A stretch of 64,000 nt of DNA from Dasypus novemcinctus (Eukaryota > Chordata > Mammalia > Cingulata > Dasypodidae): NCBI RefSeq assembly GCF_030445035.2, contig NC_080673.1, positions 156,422,216 through 156,486,215 on the forward strand. Reading direction: 5' to 3'. The first letter of the stretch is position 1, and each line of letters starts with the position of its first letter. Under the pieces are notes generated by a model. The model saw only the letters and a program-made list of their open reading frames with translations. It was not told where the DNA came from and did not search any database. Both the position numbers and the translations under genes were made by a program. Shown here piece by piece: positions 1 through 13,389 of the stretch.

Positions 1-560
1 ACCACCCTCACAGGCAGAAAAATGGCGGAAGGTGGAGGGGTGGCGGTGGGGGAGGTGGTGGGTGGGTGGGGGGCAGAACCAGGCTCTGCGTCACCTCACC
101 CACCTCCGGACGACAGCTGCGGGCCTCGGGGCAGAGGGCCTCAGCGATCCCGCACCAAAGACCCAGAGGCGACCGGAAAGTGGGTAGGAAGGGGCAAAAG
201 CGCGCAGAAATTCGGAGGCGCCCAGGACCCCGACGAGGCAGGGGGCACCGAACGACTACGCGGCCCAGAAGTCACCCAGAAACGGGCTCAAAATGACCGC
301 GACCCGGATGCGCTGTTGACCAATGGCAGGAAATGATGTCAAGCTTCTAGGCGGAGTCTAAAAGCAGACAGCCTCGGAACAGACGCAACCTTTGAGTCCG
401 CGGCCCCTCTGTCCTCTGCTGGCTCCTCTCCCTTCCCACCCAGGTCACCGCGCTCACGAGCTCTACTGCGGCTGCGCGGGCGGTTCACACCCTTCCCCCA
501 CCCCATCCCCGCAGCTGCGGATCGCCGAGTGATTTGGGGATGTGGCGCGTCTCCTTTATC
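1..560. promoter_or_regulatory. CpG-rich promoter-like segment (orphan island 1)
   Basis: The first ~560 bases are G+C rich with many CpG dinucleotides, unlike the AT-rich DNA that follows. A CCAAT box lies at 320-324. This is the look of a CpG-island promoter, possibly cut by the window edge. Direction is uncertain. A plus-strand ATG at 22 opens a 104-codon frame beginning MAEGGG, but its low-complexity Gly/Pro content could arise by chance in GC-rich DNA. On the minus strand the same region could be the 5' exon of a gene running off the left edge; a plausible minus-strand donor (CCGGAG then GTGGGTGAG) lies near 90-105. I do not recognise the gene. Confidence 0.6.
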
Positions 561-734
561 TTCCAGTTTACCCACTGGCAGGAACTTTTTGAAGCCCCCC
601 TTTGTACCCTTATTCAGCGTTACTGGCTTTTCTTGTATTTTTCTTTCCAGACATTACATAATTGGGCATCTTATTATTTTAGCCTTTAGGCTAAGTAGTA
701 TAAAGTAATTATGAAGCTTGCACCCTTGGTTACT

Positions 735-885
735 CGTCAGCCACTGTTTTGGGCCTGGTTTCTGATTAGCTCCAGAACTTGGAGCACGGTATTTTACCTA
801 TCTGAGCGTAAGGAGTATCTTACGTGAAAAATGGAAATACACCTACTTCATAGGGTTATTAGGATTAAAACAGCACATTTAAAGG
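735..885 (+). mobile_element. MIR SINE fragment
   Basis: The segment follows the MIR core and tail pattern: 'gaaaaatggaaatacacctacttcatagggttattaggattaaaa' resembles the MIR block for 'aaaatgggaataatagtacctacctcatagggttgttgtgaggattaaa'. It is heavily diverged, as expected of an ancient mammalian SINE. Confidence 0.5.
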
Positions 886-1019
886 GGGGGAGGGGCTTGA
901 AATAAGGTGGGAGCCTACCACCCAATGGTTCTCTTTATGAATGGGAGAGCCCACACATTTCATTTGAATGTCAGGCTCAGGACTTCGCTTCAAAAGACAG
1001 TACTGCTACACCCAGCCAA

Positions 1020-1075
1020 TAGCTCTTTATTTATTCATCTCACAGATATTGAGTGCCTACTACTGTTGTAGAATT
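1020..1075 (-). mobile_element. L2 3'-end fragment
   Basis: A short match to the inverted L2 tail (TTTATTTATTCATCTCACAG followed by ATTGAGTGCCTACTACTG). Too short to say more. Confidence 0.4.
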
Positions 1076-1619
1076 TGAGAGCGGTTCAATTATTTGCGTG
1101 TAGAAAGGCCAGGACTTAGGAATGATTTTGACAAGGAAAAATGGTTTATTGATGGCCAGCCGGACTCGGGAGCTTTCTGTTGCAAACCTGAGACCCGAAC
1201 AAGGATTTTGAGTTGCTTTTATACGGAGGAAGGGCTAAATCATTCTTTGTTTCAGTACTCATTGGGTTTGAATTAGCATATATGTCTTCCACGCCCTAGG
1301 TAAGCTTTTAGCATGGACTTCATACATTCTAGAGAAGCTTTTAGCACATTTGGTTTGCATTTTCCCTGAATATTTAAAGTTTATAGAGTTTGCATTGATA
1401 AACTCTTTCTCTGGGACTGGAGTCGTTGCCATGGTCACTAAGGGCAGGACTGCAGCCTCTCACCATCCCACACCCACAAGTCAGGACAGACAGCTTAGGT
1501 TAAGGTTATCTTTAAAGCGACAAAGAGCCTCCCACCCATAGCCCACATCACTATGAGCCAGGTACTGAAAGTTACTGGTGATTCAACAGTGAACAAACCA
1601 AGTCCTAACCCTTTCATCT

Positions 1620-2225
1620 TCTAAAACCCTCCCAGATTTCTCACGTCTTTCCTCAGCCCTCTTGGTACTATCTTCTGTTCTTTTCCACTGACTCTAGAGC
1701 AGCCCCAAATATGTCCTCCCATAGACATATTTAAGAGACAGCCTACAGTGGTCTGTCAAAAACGTAAATCTGACCCTGTCTTTTCTTCTCTAAGCCTTTT
1801 GATGGCTCACATCATGCACAAATTATAAGGCCTTTCATAGCTTCTTCAGCCTCACTTTCTTCAACTTTAGAGTCCACCAATATGAAATACACCCTGCAGG
1901 CCTTTTCACTCACGGTTCCCTGAACCCAAATGAGCACCACCTGTCACATTTCCCACTGTACGAAACCCTTCTCCCTACCTTTTCAACTCTATTGATATTT
2001 CAATGTCTGGTTTTTATATCACCTCTTCTGCTTCTGTGAAGCCTCGTCTGAGCTACACCTCAGAGAATTAATCACTCTTCCTTTTAGCACTTCGTGCATT
2101 CTGTTACTGCAGTGTAGTTCTGCATTGCGTTTTTATTTTGTTTCTTTCCATCTTTCTCTGCTTCTTTAGGACAGAAACCTTGGCTTATAAGCCTTTATAC
2201 TCCCAATATATACCTAAGATAATCA
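1620..2225 (+). mobile_element. L2 LINE fragment
   Basis: A pyrimidine-rich, CpG-poor segment with the L2 3'-region word order: calls to 'ctgaccctgtc', 'ctaagccttttgatggctc', 'aaggcctttcatag', 'gcaggccttttcactcacggttccctgaac'. It is diverged and has no open frame. L2 is an ancient CR1-like LINE, inactive in mammals. Confidence 0.65.
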
Positions 2226-2264
2226 ATATTAGTAATATTCTTTTTTGTTCCTGGGATTTGCTAA

Positions 2265-2635
2265 GCTCAATCAAGGCCCAGGGCCTTTACAGTTACTGTT
2301 GCCTTTTCTAGAACAGTCTTCCTCCAGATGTTTGAATGGCTTTTCAGGTTGCAGCTCAATTTCTTCACATCAAAAAAGCCTCCCCTGGCCACCCAATTAA
2401 ACTACCACCCCAGTCACTCTTACTCTCCGTATTGCCTTGATTATTCTTTTCATAGCACTTATCATGATCTAAAACAATTATTAATTCATTTGTCTGTTAT
2501 CTTTCTCTGCACTTACTAAAATAAAAGTTCTGTGAAAGCAGGAGCCATTCCTCTCTGGTTACAGCTAGATTGTCATGACTTCACAGTGTCTGGCACATAG
2601 AATGAAATCAATAAATATTTATTAAATGAATTTGT
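2265..2635 (+). mobile_element. L2 LINE 3' end
   Basis: This carries the typical L2 3' end: 'caaggcccagggcctttacagttactgttgcc', then 'ctggcacatagaatgaaatc' and the terminal AATAAATATTTATTAAATGA. It directly follows the previous L2 piece and may be a second copy. Confidence 0.75.
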
Positions 2636-2639
2636 TGGG

Positions 2640-3425
2640 TAAATTTTTAAAAGAGAAGGAACAAAACAAGAAATTCAGAAGACATTCTGGGTGAATTTTA
2701 TGCAAAAACAAAATCTGTTTTATCCCTGCTTTCTGACTAGATTCTAAGGTTCCATAACCCATTTATATCATATTCTTCCTATTTATCAAGGTAGACCTAA
2801 CATGTGGCACATGGTAGATAGTGATGAGTATATTTTCTGTTGCTCACTGATACCCTAGCAATCAAGCCAAATTTGCTTGTTATTGATGAAAGGACATGGT
2901 GTTCTTTCTGTGGGAACAAAGACTGTAAAACATGCAGGGTAAACTGCCGTTTTTGCCTTCTCCTATCCTGGCATGTAGAGGTCATTGAGTCCTTTGGTAT
3001 TTCGGGCAATGCAACAATCACAGAATTCAAACATAAATTGGGTAAGATCCAAAGGCTTACAGAAATTTTTTTCACTTGTGAAAGAGATAGGCTACAGGAT
3101 TTATTAGCCAACCCATCCTCAGACTCTTGGTACTTTAATCTTGAACTGTGTGATCATCAGAAATCAAGCTACTTGGATTAAATTAAATCAACACTCTTAG
3201 AAGTACCTCCACTGAATTAAGATGTAATGAAATGTCAGTGTAAGAAATGTGTACTTTTTAAAATTTAATTATGAAGGAATTTTTCAAGGTATTTATTGAT
3301 TCAGATAAACAAAACTCATGTGATAAATTATTCTTTGATTTCAAAGTGTCAAGAAAAGTTTGTCTTTGCATAAGGAACTCAGACTTCCATAATCACAATT
3401 ATGAATCAGTGCATTTCCATTTATA
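2640..3425. other. No recognised gene or repeat
   Basis: AT-rich unique-looking sequence. Two opposing open frames of 104-113 codons overlap at 2797-3181, but neither has recognisable domains, composition or splice context of a real exon. Confidence 0.5.
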
Positions 3426-3426
3426 T

Positions 3427-3530
3427 TCCACAAGGACAGAGATTGTTTCTGATTTGTTCATAATAGATTATCTAGTACTGAGAAGGGGACATGGCACATT
3501 GCAGATGTTCAACAAATATTTGTTTCTTAA
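3427..3530 (+). mobile_element. L2 tail fragment
   Basis: It ends 'ggcacattgcagatgttcaacaaatatttgtttctt', the L2 3' terminus. The UBE2D3 retrocopy inserted immediately after it. Confidence 0.6.
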
Positions 3531-3541
3531 AATGTAATGTC

Positions 3542-5479
<1,938 letters not shown>

Positions 5480-5492
5480 AAAATGTAATGTC

Positions 5493-5924
5493 AAAGAAGC
5501 TAAGGGAAGAGAATGTCCAAAGAAAGAAGAACTTCTCAACCATGTCAAATGCTGACAAAGATTAAAAACTATCCATTAAATACAGCACAAAAGAGGTGAT
5601 TTATAACTTTTGCAAAACTAGTTTCATTAGAAGCTAAAGTATAATGTGTTGGGGGAGAAAAGTGATTGGGGATAACGTAGAGACAAGTGCAGCCTACACT
5701 TTCAAAAAGTTCATCTGTTTGGAGAAAGCTAGACATAGAGTGGTAGCAGACAGGGAAAATAAGGACTGGATTAAGGGTTAGCTTTTATTCCTTGTTTTCT
5801 AATACCATAGAGACTTGCTATAATTGGCAAAGGGAAAATCCAGTAAAGAGATGAGTGGAAAATATGGGAGAGAGAAAAAGAGAGAGAGTACCCATTAATA
5901 GCATAAGGTAGACTACCCAACTAG
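5493..5924. other. No gene; possibly ancient repeat
   Basis: Diverged, purine-rich sequence ('catgtcaaatgctgacaaagatta...' onward) loosely resembling an old mammalian interspersed repeat. I cannot assign a family. A short GA-rich run lies at 5869-5889. Confidence 0.3.
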
Positions 5925-6577
5925 TGTTCTGTGAAGGTGTTATCACCACAAGTTATTGATCAACTCAGTCGTTTGGGTATCTCATGGACCTGCAGTTGCC
6001 TTCAGCCTGAGCCGCCTTGTCTGGGGTCCTCTAAGGGTAGCGAGAAGGAAACAAAGTCTAGAGGAATGCCTGTGGACCCCACAGGTGATAAGCACAAGAG
6101 GCAACATTTGGCTCTTTCTGCTCCACCCTAAATCTCAGAAGGTTCAGCCGAAGGGCACACTGCTGCCCATCATGGACAAAAGGATCATGGAGCTGCAGGA
6201 AATGTTCATGTTCTGGATACCCAGGGAGTATGGCAGGCATCCTAAGATGGAGCTGGTAGGGTGGTGGCACAATGAGACAGGACAGGACACCTGTCGGGTG
6301 CAGGTCTAATGGTAATCCCAGGCAACAAGCCCAATTTGAGTTTTCAGGTAAATTAGACATGTCTATCCTTTGGTTGCTATTTCCTTTTAGTGGTGCCCAG
6401 GTCCACCGCAGGGAAACTGCTCTAACAACACATTTGGCTCCTGCAGATTACAGTGCCATCATTATTTTGACATACTTGAAATCAAAATGTTCGTTTGGAT
6501 TCAAAATTCACTTGGGTTAACACATGCCATTTCTATGTTACATGTGTTAATGAAAGATTAAAAAAAAAAAAAAAAAA
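5925..6577 (+). pseudogene. Possible unidentified retrocopy with poly(A) tail
   Basis: About 630 bases of moderately GC-rich sequence end in an 18-A run at 6560-6577. The composition differs from the flanks. One frame stays open from 5956 to 6309 (117 codons, containing the block MDKRIMELQEMFMFW), which suggests decayed coding sequence. No source gene was recognised and no TSD was identified, because the L1 inserted directly downstream. An alternative is an old retroelement end. Confidence 0.35.
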
Positions 6578-7599
6578 GAGCTGTTAGAGGGTAACTTCCC
6601 AGAAGATGGCAGATTAGAGAGACACAGGACTCTCTTCCAGAAAAATAGCTAGAGGACAGGCAGAAACAGCCTCGGGGGAAAATGTTCTAGGGTTTAGGAC
6701 ACCAGGGGAAGGCTGGACACCATCCAGAAGAGAGAAGGGTGCAGGAACAAAATCCTGATGGAAAGACTGTGACAGAAGCTGCCACTGCAGCCAACTGCAC
6801 CCTTCCCCCAAACTATAAGCAGACCATTTTGAATTTCCGGCCTCGGGGCAGCAGCTATGGACAGAGGGGTCTGTGGCATCTACCTCCCCAGGAAATGGGA
6901 GAGAAAGGGACACACACTAAGGCTGCTACAGCTTTTGGCCAACACATTTGGTCTGCTGTGTTCCACGAGCACTCCCAGGCCAGGTGGGGTCGTGCCATTA
7001 CTTGCCTTGTGAGAGGGCACAGACTAAAGAGATCCAACCCTCTCAACCACCCTCGCTGCTGACCAGGACTGGTTATTGAGGATGCAGAAGGGAGTGGAAT
7101 TATTTCCAACCCGCAGAGAGGGAGGGGGCTGCCAGCAAAGGTTGCAGAACAGCCTTTGAGAAAGTTTGAATTGCGAAGCTCTAAAGAGCCTCAAGGCAGA
7201 ATCCTCCATTACATTGATCCAGTTGGTGTTCCAGCAGACCCACTCCAACCTTGGCGGTAAACTGAGACGGCTTCCAAAGAGCGCCATCTGCTGGCAGACC
7301 CAGGAACTGCACGAGAGGAAACAGTATATGAGGGAGGTTTTTCCCAACCTCTCCAGCCTCCCTTGCCAAGGTTTGTGGAAACAGAACGGCAACTCATTAT
7401 TGGGTCCAAAGCCCAGATTTGAGCAACTGATAAGGACAGTCCTAGAATAGGTTGAACCAAGAACCAAAGAACAGCAGTAACACAGAGACTCCCACCACTA
7501 AATCCCTACAGAAGAAAGAGAAATTTAACATCAGAATAAACTCACCATCATAATTAGATGCCAAGACATCAGCAAAAAAATTACAAGACATACCAAGAA

Positions 7600-7846
7600 A
7601 ATGGAAGAAATGACCCAAGCAAAGGAATATATCAAAGCCCCAAATGAAACATAAGATTTGATATAACTAATCAATGAGTCATACAAATTTCCAAAATCAA
7701 ATCAATGAGTTTAAAGACAATATGGCTAAAGACATAAAGGACATCAAGAAGACACTAAGTGAGCAAAAAGAAGTTGAAAACCTTTATAGAAAAATAACAA
7801 GGCTCATGGAAATGAAAGACATAATAGATGAGATAAAAAGCACATT
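7600..7846 (+). pseudogene. L1 ORF1 remnant (coiled-coil part)
   Basis: Frames 7600-7846 encode a Lys/Glu-rich segment including INEFKDNMAKDIKDIKKTLS and a following MKDIIDEIKSTL. This resembles the coiled-coil trimerisation part of the L1 RNA-binding ORF1 protein. The C-terminal RRM/CTD region is absent because of the deletion at ~7846. Confidence 0.75.
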
Positions 7847-8265
7847 AGGGAAGTGAATTTTTCTCAATGGATAGAGTGCCTATCACATGGGAGGCCCAGG
7901 GTTCAAACCCAGGGCCTCCTGATCCATGTGATGGGTTGGCCCATGTGCAGTGCTGATGAGCGCAAGGAGTGCCATGCCACACAGGGGTGTCCCCCGTGTA
8001 GGGGAGCCCCATGTGCAAGGAGTGCGCCCCGTAAGGAGAGCCACCCTGCATGAAAAAAGTGCAGCCTGCCCAGGAGTGGTGCCACACACACAGAGAGCTG
8101 ACACAGCAAGATGACACAACAAAAAGAGACACAGATCCCAGGTGCTGCTGATAAGAATACAAGCGGACACAGAAGAACACACAGCAAATGGACACAGAAA
8201 ACAGACAACTGGGGGTGGGGTGGGGAGAGAAATAAATAAAAAATAAATCTAAAAAAAAAAAGAGC
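7847..8265 (+). mobile_element. DAS-SINE at an L1 deletion junction
   Basis: Sense DAS-SINE, diverged head (GGGAAGTGAATTTTTCTCAA), B-box-like GGTTCAAACCC near 7900, poly(A) at the right. No TSD is evident: left flank is L1 ORF1, right flank is L1 ORF2. Confidence 0.9.
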
Positions 8266-11200
8266 AGGAGTAGCTATTCTAATATTGGGCAAAACAGACT
8301 TTAAATTCAAAAAAGTTATAGGAGATACAGAAGGCCATATATTCATTAAGGGATAAGCCACGAGGAAGGAATATCTGCACATCTAACCCAGGTTTCTCAA
8401 AATACTTGAGGCAAACTCTGGCAAAACTGAAGGGAGAAATAGACATCTCTGCAACAATAGAGACTTCAACCCACCACTCACATCATTGAATAGAGCAACT
8501 AGACAGAAGATCAACAAGGAAACAGAGACTTGAACAATGTGATAAACAAGCTAGACCTAACAGACATAGACAAGAGATAGCATCCCAAATCAGCGGGTTA
8601 TACATTCTTCTTATGGATCTTTCTCCAAGATTGACCACATGTTGGGTCACAAGGCAGTCTCAATAAATAAAAATATACTGAAATTATACAAAGCACCTTC
8701 TCAGATCATAATAGAATGAAACTGGAAATCAGTAATAGATGGGAAAGGTGAAATTTTCACAAATGTGTGGAGGCTAAACATCAACCTCCTAAACAATCAG
8801 AGGGTCAAAGAAAATTCTGAAGTGAAAATATATTTGTAAGTAAATATATTGAGGCAAATGAAAATGAAAACATAACTTATCTGGGAAGCGGACTTGGCCC
8901 AATGGATAGGGCATCCACCTACCACATGGGAGGTCCGCAGTTCAAACCCCGGGCCTCCTTGACCCGTGTGGAGCTGACCCATGCGCAGTGCTGATGTGCA
9001 CAAGGAGTGCCGTCCCATGCAGGGGTGTCCCTCACATAGGGGAGCCCCACGCACAAGAAGTGCACCCATAAGGAGAGCCGCCCAGCGCGAAAGTAAGTTC
9101 AGCCTGCGCAAGACTGGTGCCACATACACGGAGAGCTGACACAACACGTGACGCAACAAAAAGAGACACAGATTCCCAGTGCCGCTGATAAGGATAGAAG
9201 CAGTCACAGAAGAACACACAGCGAATGGACACAGAGAGAAAACAACGGGGGAGGGAGGGGGGAAGGGGGGAAATAAATAAAAAATAAATCTAAAAAAAAG
9301 AAAACATAACATCAAAACTTATGGGATACAATGAAGGCAGTGTTGAGAGGGAAATTTGTAGCCATAAAGGCCTATATTAAAAAAGAAGAAAGAGATAAAA
9401 AATAAAAAATCTAACGAACAACTGGAGAAACTAGAAAAAGAACAGCAAACCATTGCCAAAACAAGCAGGAAGAAAGAAACAATGAAGATTAGAGCAGAAA
9501 TAAACAAAATTGAGAACTAATAAACATTATAAAAATCAACAAAACAAAAAGCTGTTCTTTGAGAAGATCAATAAAATTGACAAACCCTTAGCTTGACTAA
9601 GAAAGAAAAAAAAGAGAAGATGCAAATAAATAAAAGCATAAATGAAAGTGGTGAAGTTATGACTGACTCCACAGAAATAAAAAGGATCCTAAGAGGATAT
9701 TATGAGAAACTGTATGCCAACAAATGAGACAACCTAGATGAAATGGACAAATTCCTAGAAATGCACAAACAACCTACACTGGTGCTACAAGAAATACAAG
9801 AACTTAACAAACCAATCACATTTAAAGAAATTGAATCAGTCATGTTGGGACGTTTCTCCCAACAAAGAGAAGTCCAGGACAAGATGGCTTCACAGGTGAA
9901 TTCTAACAAGTATTTTTAAAAGAACACCAATCCTGTTTAAACTCTTCCAAAAAATTGAAGAGGGAAAGTTGCCTAACACATTTTATTAAGCCAATTCACT
10001 AATACCAAAGCCAGGTAAAGATACTACAAGAAAAGAAAATTACAGACCTATCTTTCTAGTGAACATATGCAGGAATTCCCACGAAATACTTGCAAAGAGA
10101 ATCCAAAAGCATGTCAAAAAGGATTACACACCATGACCAAATGGGATTTATTCCCAGTATGCAAGGGTGGTTCAACATAAGAAAATTGATTAACTAATAC
10201 ACCACAGTAACAAATTGAAGGGGAAAAAACCACATAATTATATTGATGAATGCAGAAAAAGCATTTGACAAAATCCAGTATCCTTTCTTGATAAAAACAC
10301 TTCAAGAGATAGGAATAGAAGGAAAATTCCTCAACATGATAAAGGGCATATATGAAAAACCCAGAGTCAACATCGTATCAATGGGGGAGATTGAAAACTT
10401 TCCCTCTATGATCAGGATCAAGACAAGGCTGCCTACTGTCACCACTGTTATTCAATAGTGCGCTACAAGTTCTAGCTACAGCAATTAGACAAGGAAAAAA
10501 AAAACAAAAGGCATCCAAATAGGAAAAGAGAAAGTAAAACTCTCACTAGTCACGGATACATGATCCAACATTTGGAAAATTCTGAAATGTCTATGATAAA
10601 ACTACACGGGCTAATAAACAAGTTCAGCAAAGTGGCAGGATACAAGAGCAACATGCAAAAATCAGTATTGTTTCTGTACACTAGAATGAACAATTTGAGG
10701 AGGAAATCAGGTAAAAAATTCTGTTTACGATAACAACAAAAGACTCAAATACCAAGGAATCAACTTAACTAAAGAAGTACAGGACCTAGATTCAGAAAAC
10801 TACAAAACAATGCAGAAAGAAATCAAAGAAGACCTTAACAAATGAAATGACATTCTGTGTTCATGGATTTGAATATTGTGACGATGGCAATCCTATCTAT
10901 GCTGATTTAGAGATTCAAGGCAATACCAATTAAAATCCAGCATCCTATTTTTTATTAGAAAAGGCAATTACCAAATTTATTTGGAGGGGAAAGTGTACCT
11001 GAACAGCCAAAAGCATTCTAAAAAAGAAGAGCAATGTGGGTGGACTTTTACTGCCTGACCTTGAAACATTTTACAAAGCTACAGTGGCCAAAACAGCATG
11101 GCATTGGCATAAAGTTAGATATATTGATCAGTGGAATAGAATTGAGAGTCCAGAAATAAACCCTTACCTCCACAGCCAACTTGTTTTTGACAAACCTACC

Positions 11201-11940
11201 AAGTCCCCATTACTGGGGTGAAACAGTCTCTTTAACAAATGGTACCAGAGAACTGGATATCCATAACCGAAAGAATGAAGGAGGACCCCTATCTCACTCC
11301 CTATCTCACTCAAAATGGATCAAAGTCCTAAATATAAAAGCCAGGACTTTAAAACTACTAGAAGAAAATGTCAGGAAACATCGTAAATACTTTGGGGTAG
11401 GTGGTGATTTCTTGGATCTTACACCCAAAACATGAGCAACAAAAGAAAAAATAAATGGGACCTTCTCAAAATTAAACACTTTTGCACCTCAACGACTTTG
11501 TCAAAAGAGTGAAAAGACAGCAACTCAATGCGAGAAAATATTTGGAAAGGACATGTCCAATAAGGGTTTAATATCCATGATATATAAAAAGATACTACAA
11601 CTCAACATTAAAAAGACAAATGACCTGATTAAAAAATGGACAAAAGACTTCAATAGATATTTGTGCAAAGAAGAAATACAAATGACAAAAAACACATGAA
11701 AAAATGTTCAACATCACTAGTAATTGGGGAAATGCAAATCAAACCTACAATGAGATATCATTTCACACCTATTAATTAGAATGGTCACTATTAAAAAGTC
11801 AGAAAACTAGAAATGTTGGAGAGGAGGTGGATAGGAATACTTATTCACTGTTGGTGGGAATGTAGAATGGTACAGCCACTGTGGAGGACTGTTCAGTGAA
11901 GTTGGGTATAGATTAGCCACGTGACCCAGCAATATCACTA
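8266..11940 (+). pseudogene. L1 ORF2 remnant (endonuclease/reverse transcriptase)
   Basis: The segment follows the order of L1 ORF2: C-terminal endonuclease region (8266-8870), linker, then reverse transcriptase. RT hallmarks include the translation of 'caaatgggatttattcccagtatgcaagg' (10138-) and MMNAEKAFDKIQYPFLIKTLQ (10243-). The usual FADD-motif region near 10550 is corrupted. A DAS-SINE interrupts at 8877-9299 and stops are frequent, so no enzyme is made. Confidence 0.85.
8877..9299 (+). mobile_element. DAS-SINE inside L1 ORF2
   Basis: Near-consensus sense copy from GGGAAGCGGAC (8883) to poly(A) at ~9292-9299, with A-box region TGGCCCAATGG and B-box GTTCAAACCC. An 11-bp TSD, GAAAACATAAC, lies at 8866-8876 and 9300-9310. 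Confidence 0.95.
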
Positions 11941-12949
11941 TTAGGTATGTACCCAGAAGAAGTGAGAGCAGTTGCATGAACAGACATCTACACATTGATG
12001 TTCATAGTGGAATTATTCATAATTGCTAAAAGATGGAAACAACCCAAGTTTCCATCAGCCTGTGACTGGAGAAACAAACTGGTGTATACACTTGATGGAA
12101 TATTACGGAGCTGTAAGAATAAATGAAGTCATGAGACAACATGGATGACTTGGAGGACATTATGTTGAGTGAAGCAAGCCAAACACAAAAGGACAAATAC
12201 TGTATAATTGTGTGTTATGAGTTAATTGTATTGTGTAAACTCATGGAGTTATTGACTAGGTCACCAGAAGATAGAAAGAGGTTCGAGAATGGAAAGCTGA
12301 GGATTAACCTGTGTAGAACTGGTAAAAAGGTTATTTGTTAACCTTTGGAAATGAATAGAAAATGGTAAAGCACAACATAATGTTTTTGGTATTATATGGG
12401 TAGGACAGTGGTTGAAAGGGAATGTCTAAGGTCGTATATATTACTAGAAGGAAAGCTAAAAAACGTAACATGGACCTGTATAACATAGTAAAACTTCATG
12501 TGAAATAACAATATGGGTGCTATTATATATATAGTACTGTTTTCTTTGAAACTGAAGAAATGTATGTTAAGTTACGGGATGTTGAAAAAAACAAACAAAC
12601 ACCTGTTATGCTAAGTGAAAGAAACCAGACACAAAGTACTACATATTATATGATCACATTTATATAAAATGTAAATAAAAATCTATTTATAAAGATGGAA
12701 CTAGATTAGTGCTTATGTAGGACTGGATAAGGAAAGAAGGATTGAGATGTGCCTGCCAGGGGAATGTGGGGTTTTTCTTTTTGGAGTAATGAAATTGTTG
12801 AAAATTTTCTGTGGTGATGCAGAACACAGATTATACTAAAAGCCATTGATTGAACACTTAGGATATAGTATATGGTATGTGACTATATCTCAATAAAAGT
12901 GCTTTCTTAAAAAGATAAAAAAGAAAGAACTGTTAGAGGTTTTAAATAA

Positions 12950-13147
12950 GGGTTCAATGGTAAATGCTGAATGGTTGTTACATTAGAAGTTTCTTTATTG
13001 ATGGGTACTAATAAGAATTCAAAAAGGTCATTGTTAAAATGTCTTGGTCAGGATATGTGTATTACTATTTCAAATTTCAACCTAATAGTAAAAAGTTATG
13101 TTCAGAGAAGCAAATTCCAAGTTTAGAAAGATATTATATGGAAGGTT
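12950..13147. other. No recognised feature
   Basis: AT-rich flank of the L1; nothing recognised. Confidence 0.4.
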
Positions 13148-13253
13148 TGTTGTTGTTGTTGTTGTTGTTTTAGGTTCGAGGGGCTGTGGGTTAAACCCAG
13201 GATCTCATCTGTGGGAAGCCAGCACTAAACCACTGAGCCACATCAGCTCCCCT
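13148..13253 (-). mobile_element. Short tRNA-type SINE with (TTG)n tail
   Basis: Antisense short SINE: a (TTG)n tract on the left (13148-13170), then tRNA-like body ending '...gagccacatcagctcccct'. This is the short SINE class related to DAS heads. Confidence 0.75.
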
Positions 13254-13299
13254 AAGCTGAATCCTTCTCTTGTTTTGTTTGTTGTTCATTTTTTGTTTT

Positions 13300-13380
13300 T
13301 TCAGGAGGCACAAGTTACCGAACCTGGGACCTCCCCTGTGGTAGGCAGGAGCTCAACCACTCGAGCCATATCTGTTCTCC
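13300..13380 (-). mobile_element. Short tRNA-type SINE
   Basis: Antisense body 'aggaggcac...gaacctgggacctcccctgtggtaggcaggagctcaaccactcgagcc', ending in a T-rich tail on its left side. A second short SINE a few bases from the previous one. Confidence 0.75.
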
Positions 13381-13389
13381 TATAAGGAC

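Larger units (their letters stand above)
6591..12929 (+). mobile_element. L1 LINE, 5'-complete but internally deleted
   Basis: A sense L1 with a 5'UTR start (GTAACTTCCCAGAAGATGG), ORF1 and ORF2 remnants, and a 3'UTR ending in an A-rich tail. A perfect TSD, CTGTTAGAGG, flanks it at 6581-6590 and 12930-12939, fixing both ends. ORF1 breaks off at ~7846 and sequence resumes in the ORF2 endonuclease region after a SINE, so more than 1 kb of L1 is missing. Multiple stops and frameshifts make it non-functional. Two DAS-SINEs lie inside it. Confidence 0.93.

Noticed and set aside
2797-3181. Opposing 104- and 113-codon frames
   Set aside because: No domains, no codon-bias or splice support; overlapping opposite frames of this size arise by chance.
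8883-8960. tRNA gene
   Set aside because: The tRNA-like heads with A and B boxes belong to SINEs; no full cloverleaf with intact acceptor was seen.
8797-9315. 172-codon minus-strand frame
   Set aside because: Antisense of the DAS-SINE at 8877-9299.
13148-13170. (TTG)n microsatellite as separate locus
   Set aside because: It is the tail region of the adjoining antisense short SINE.
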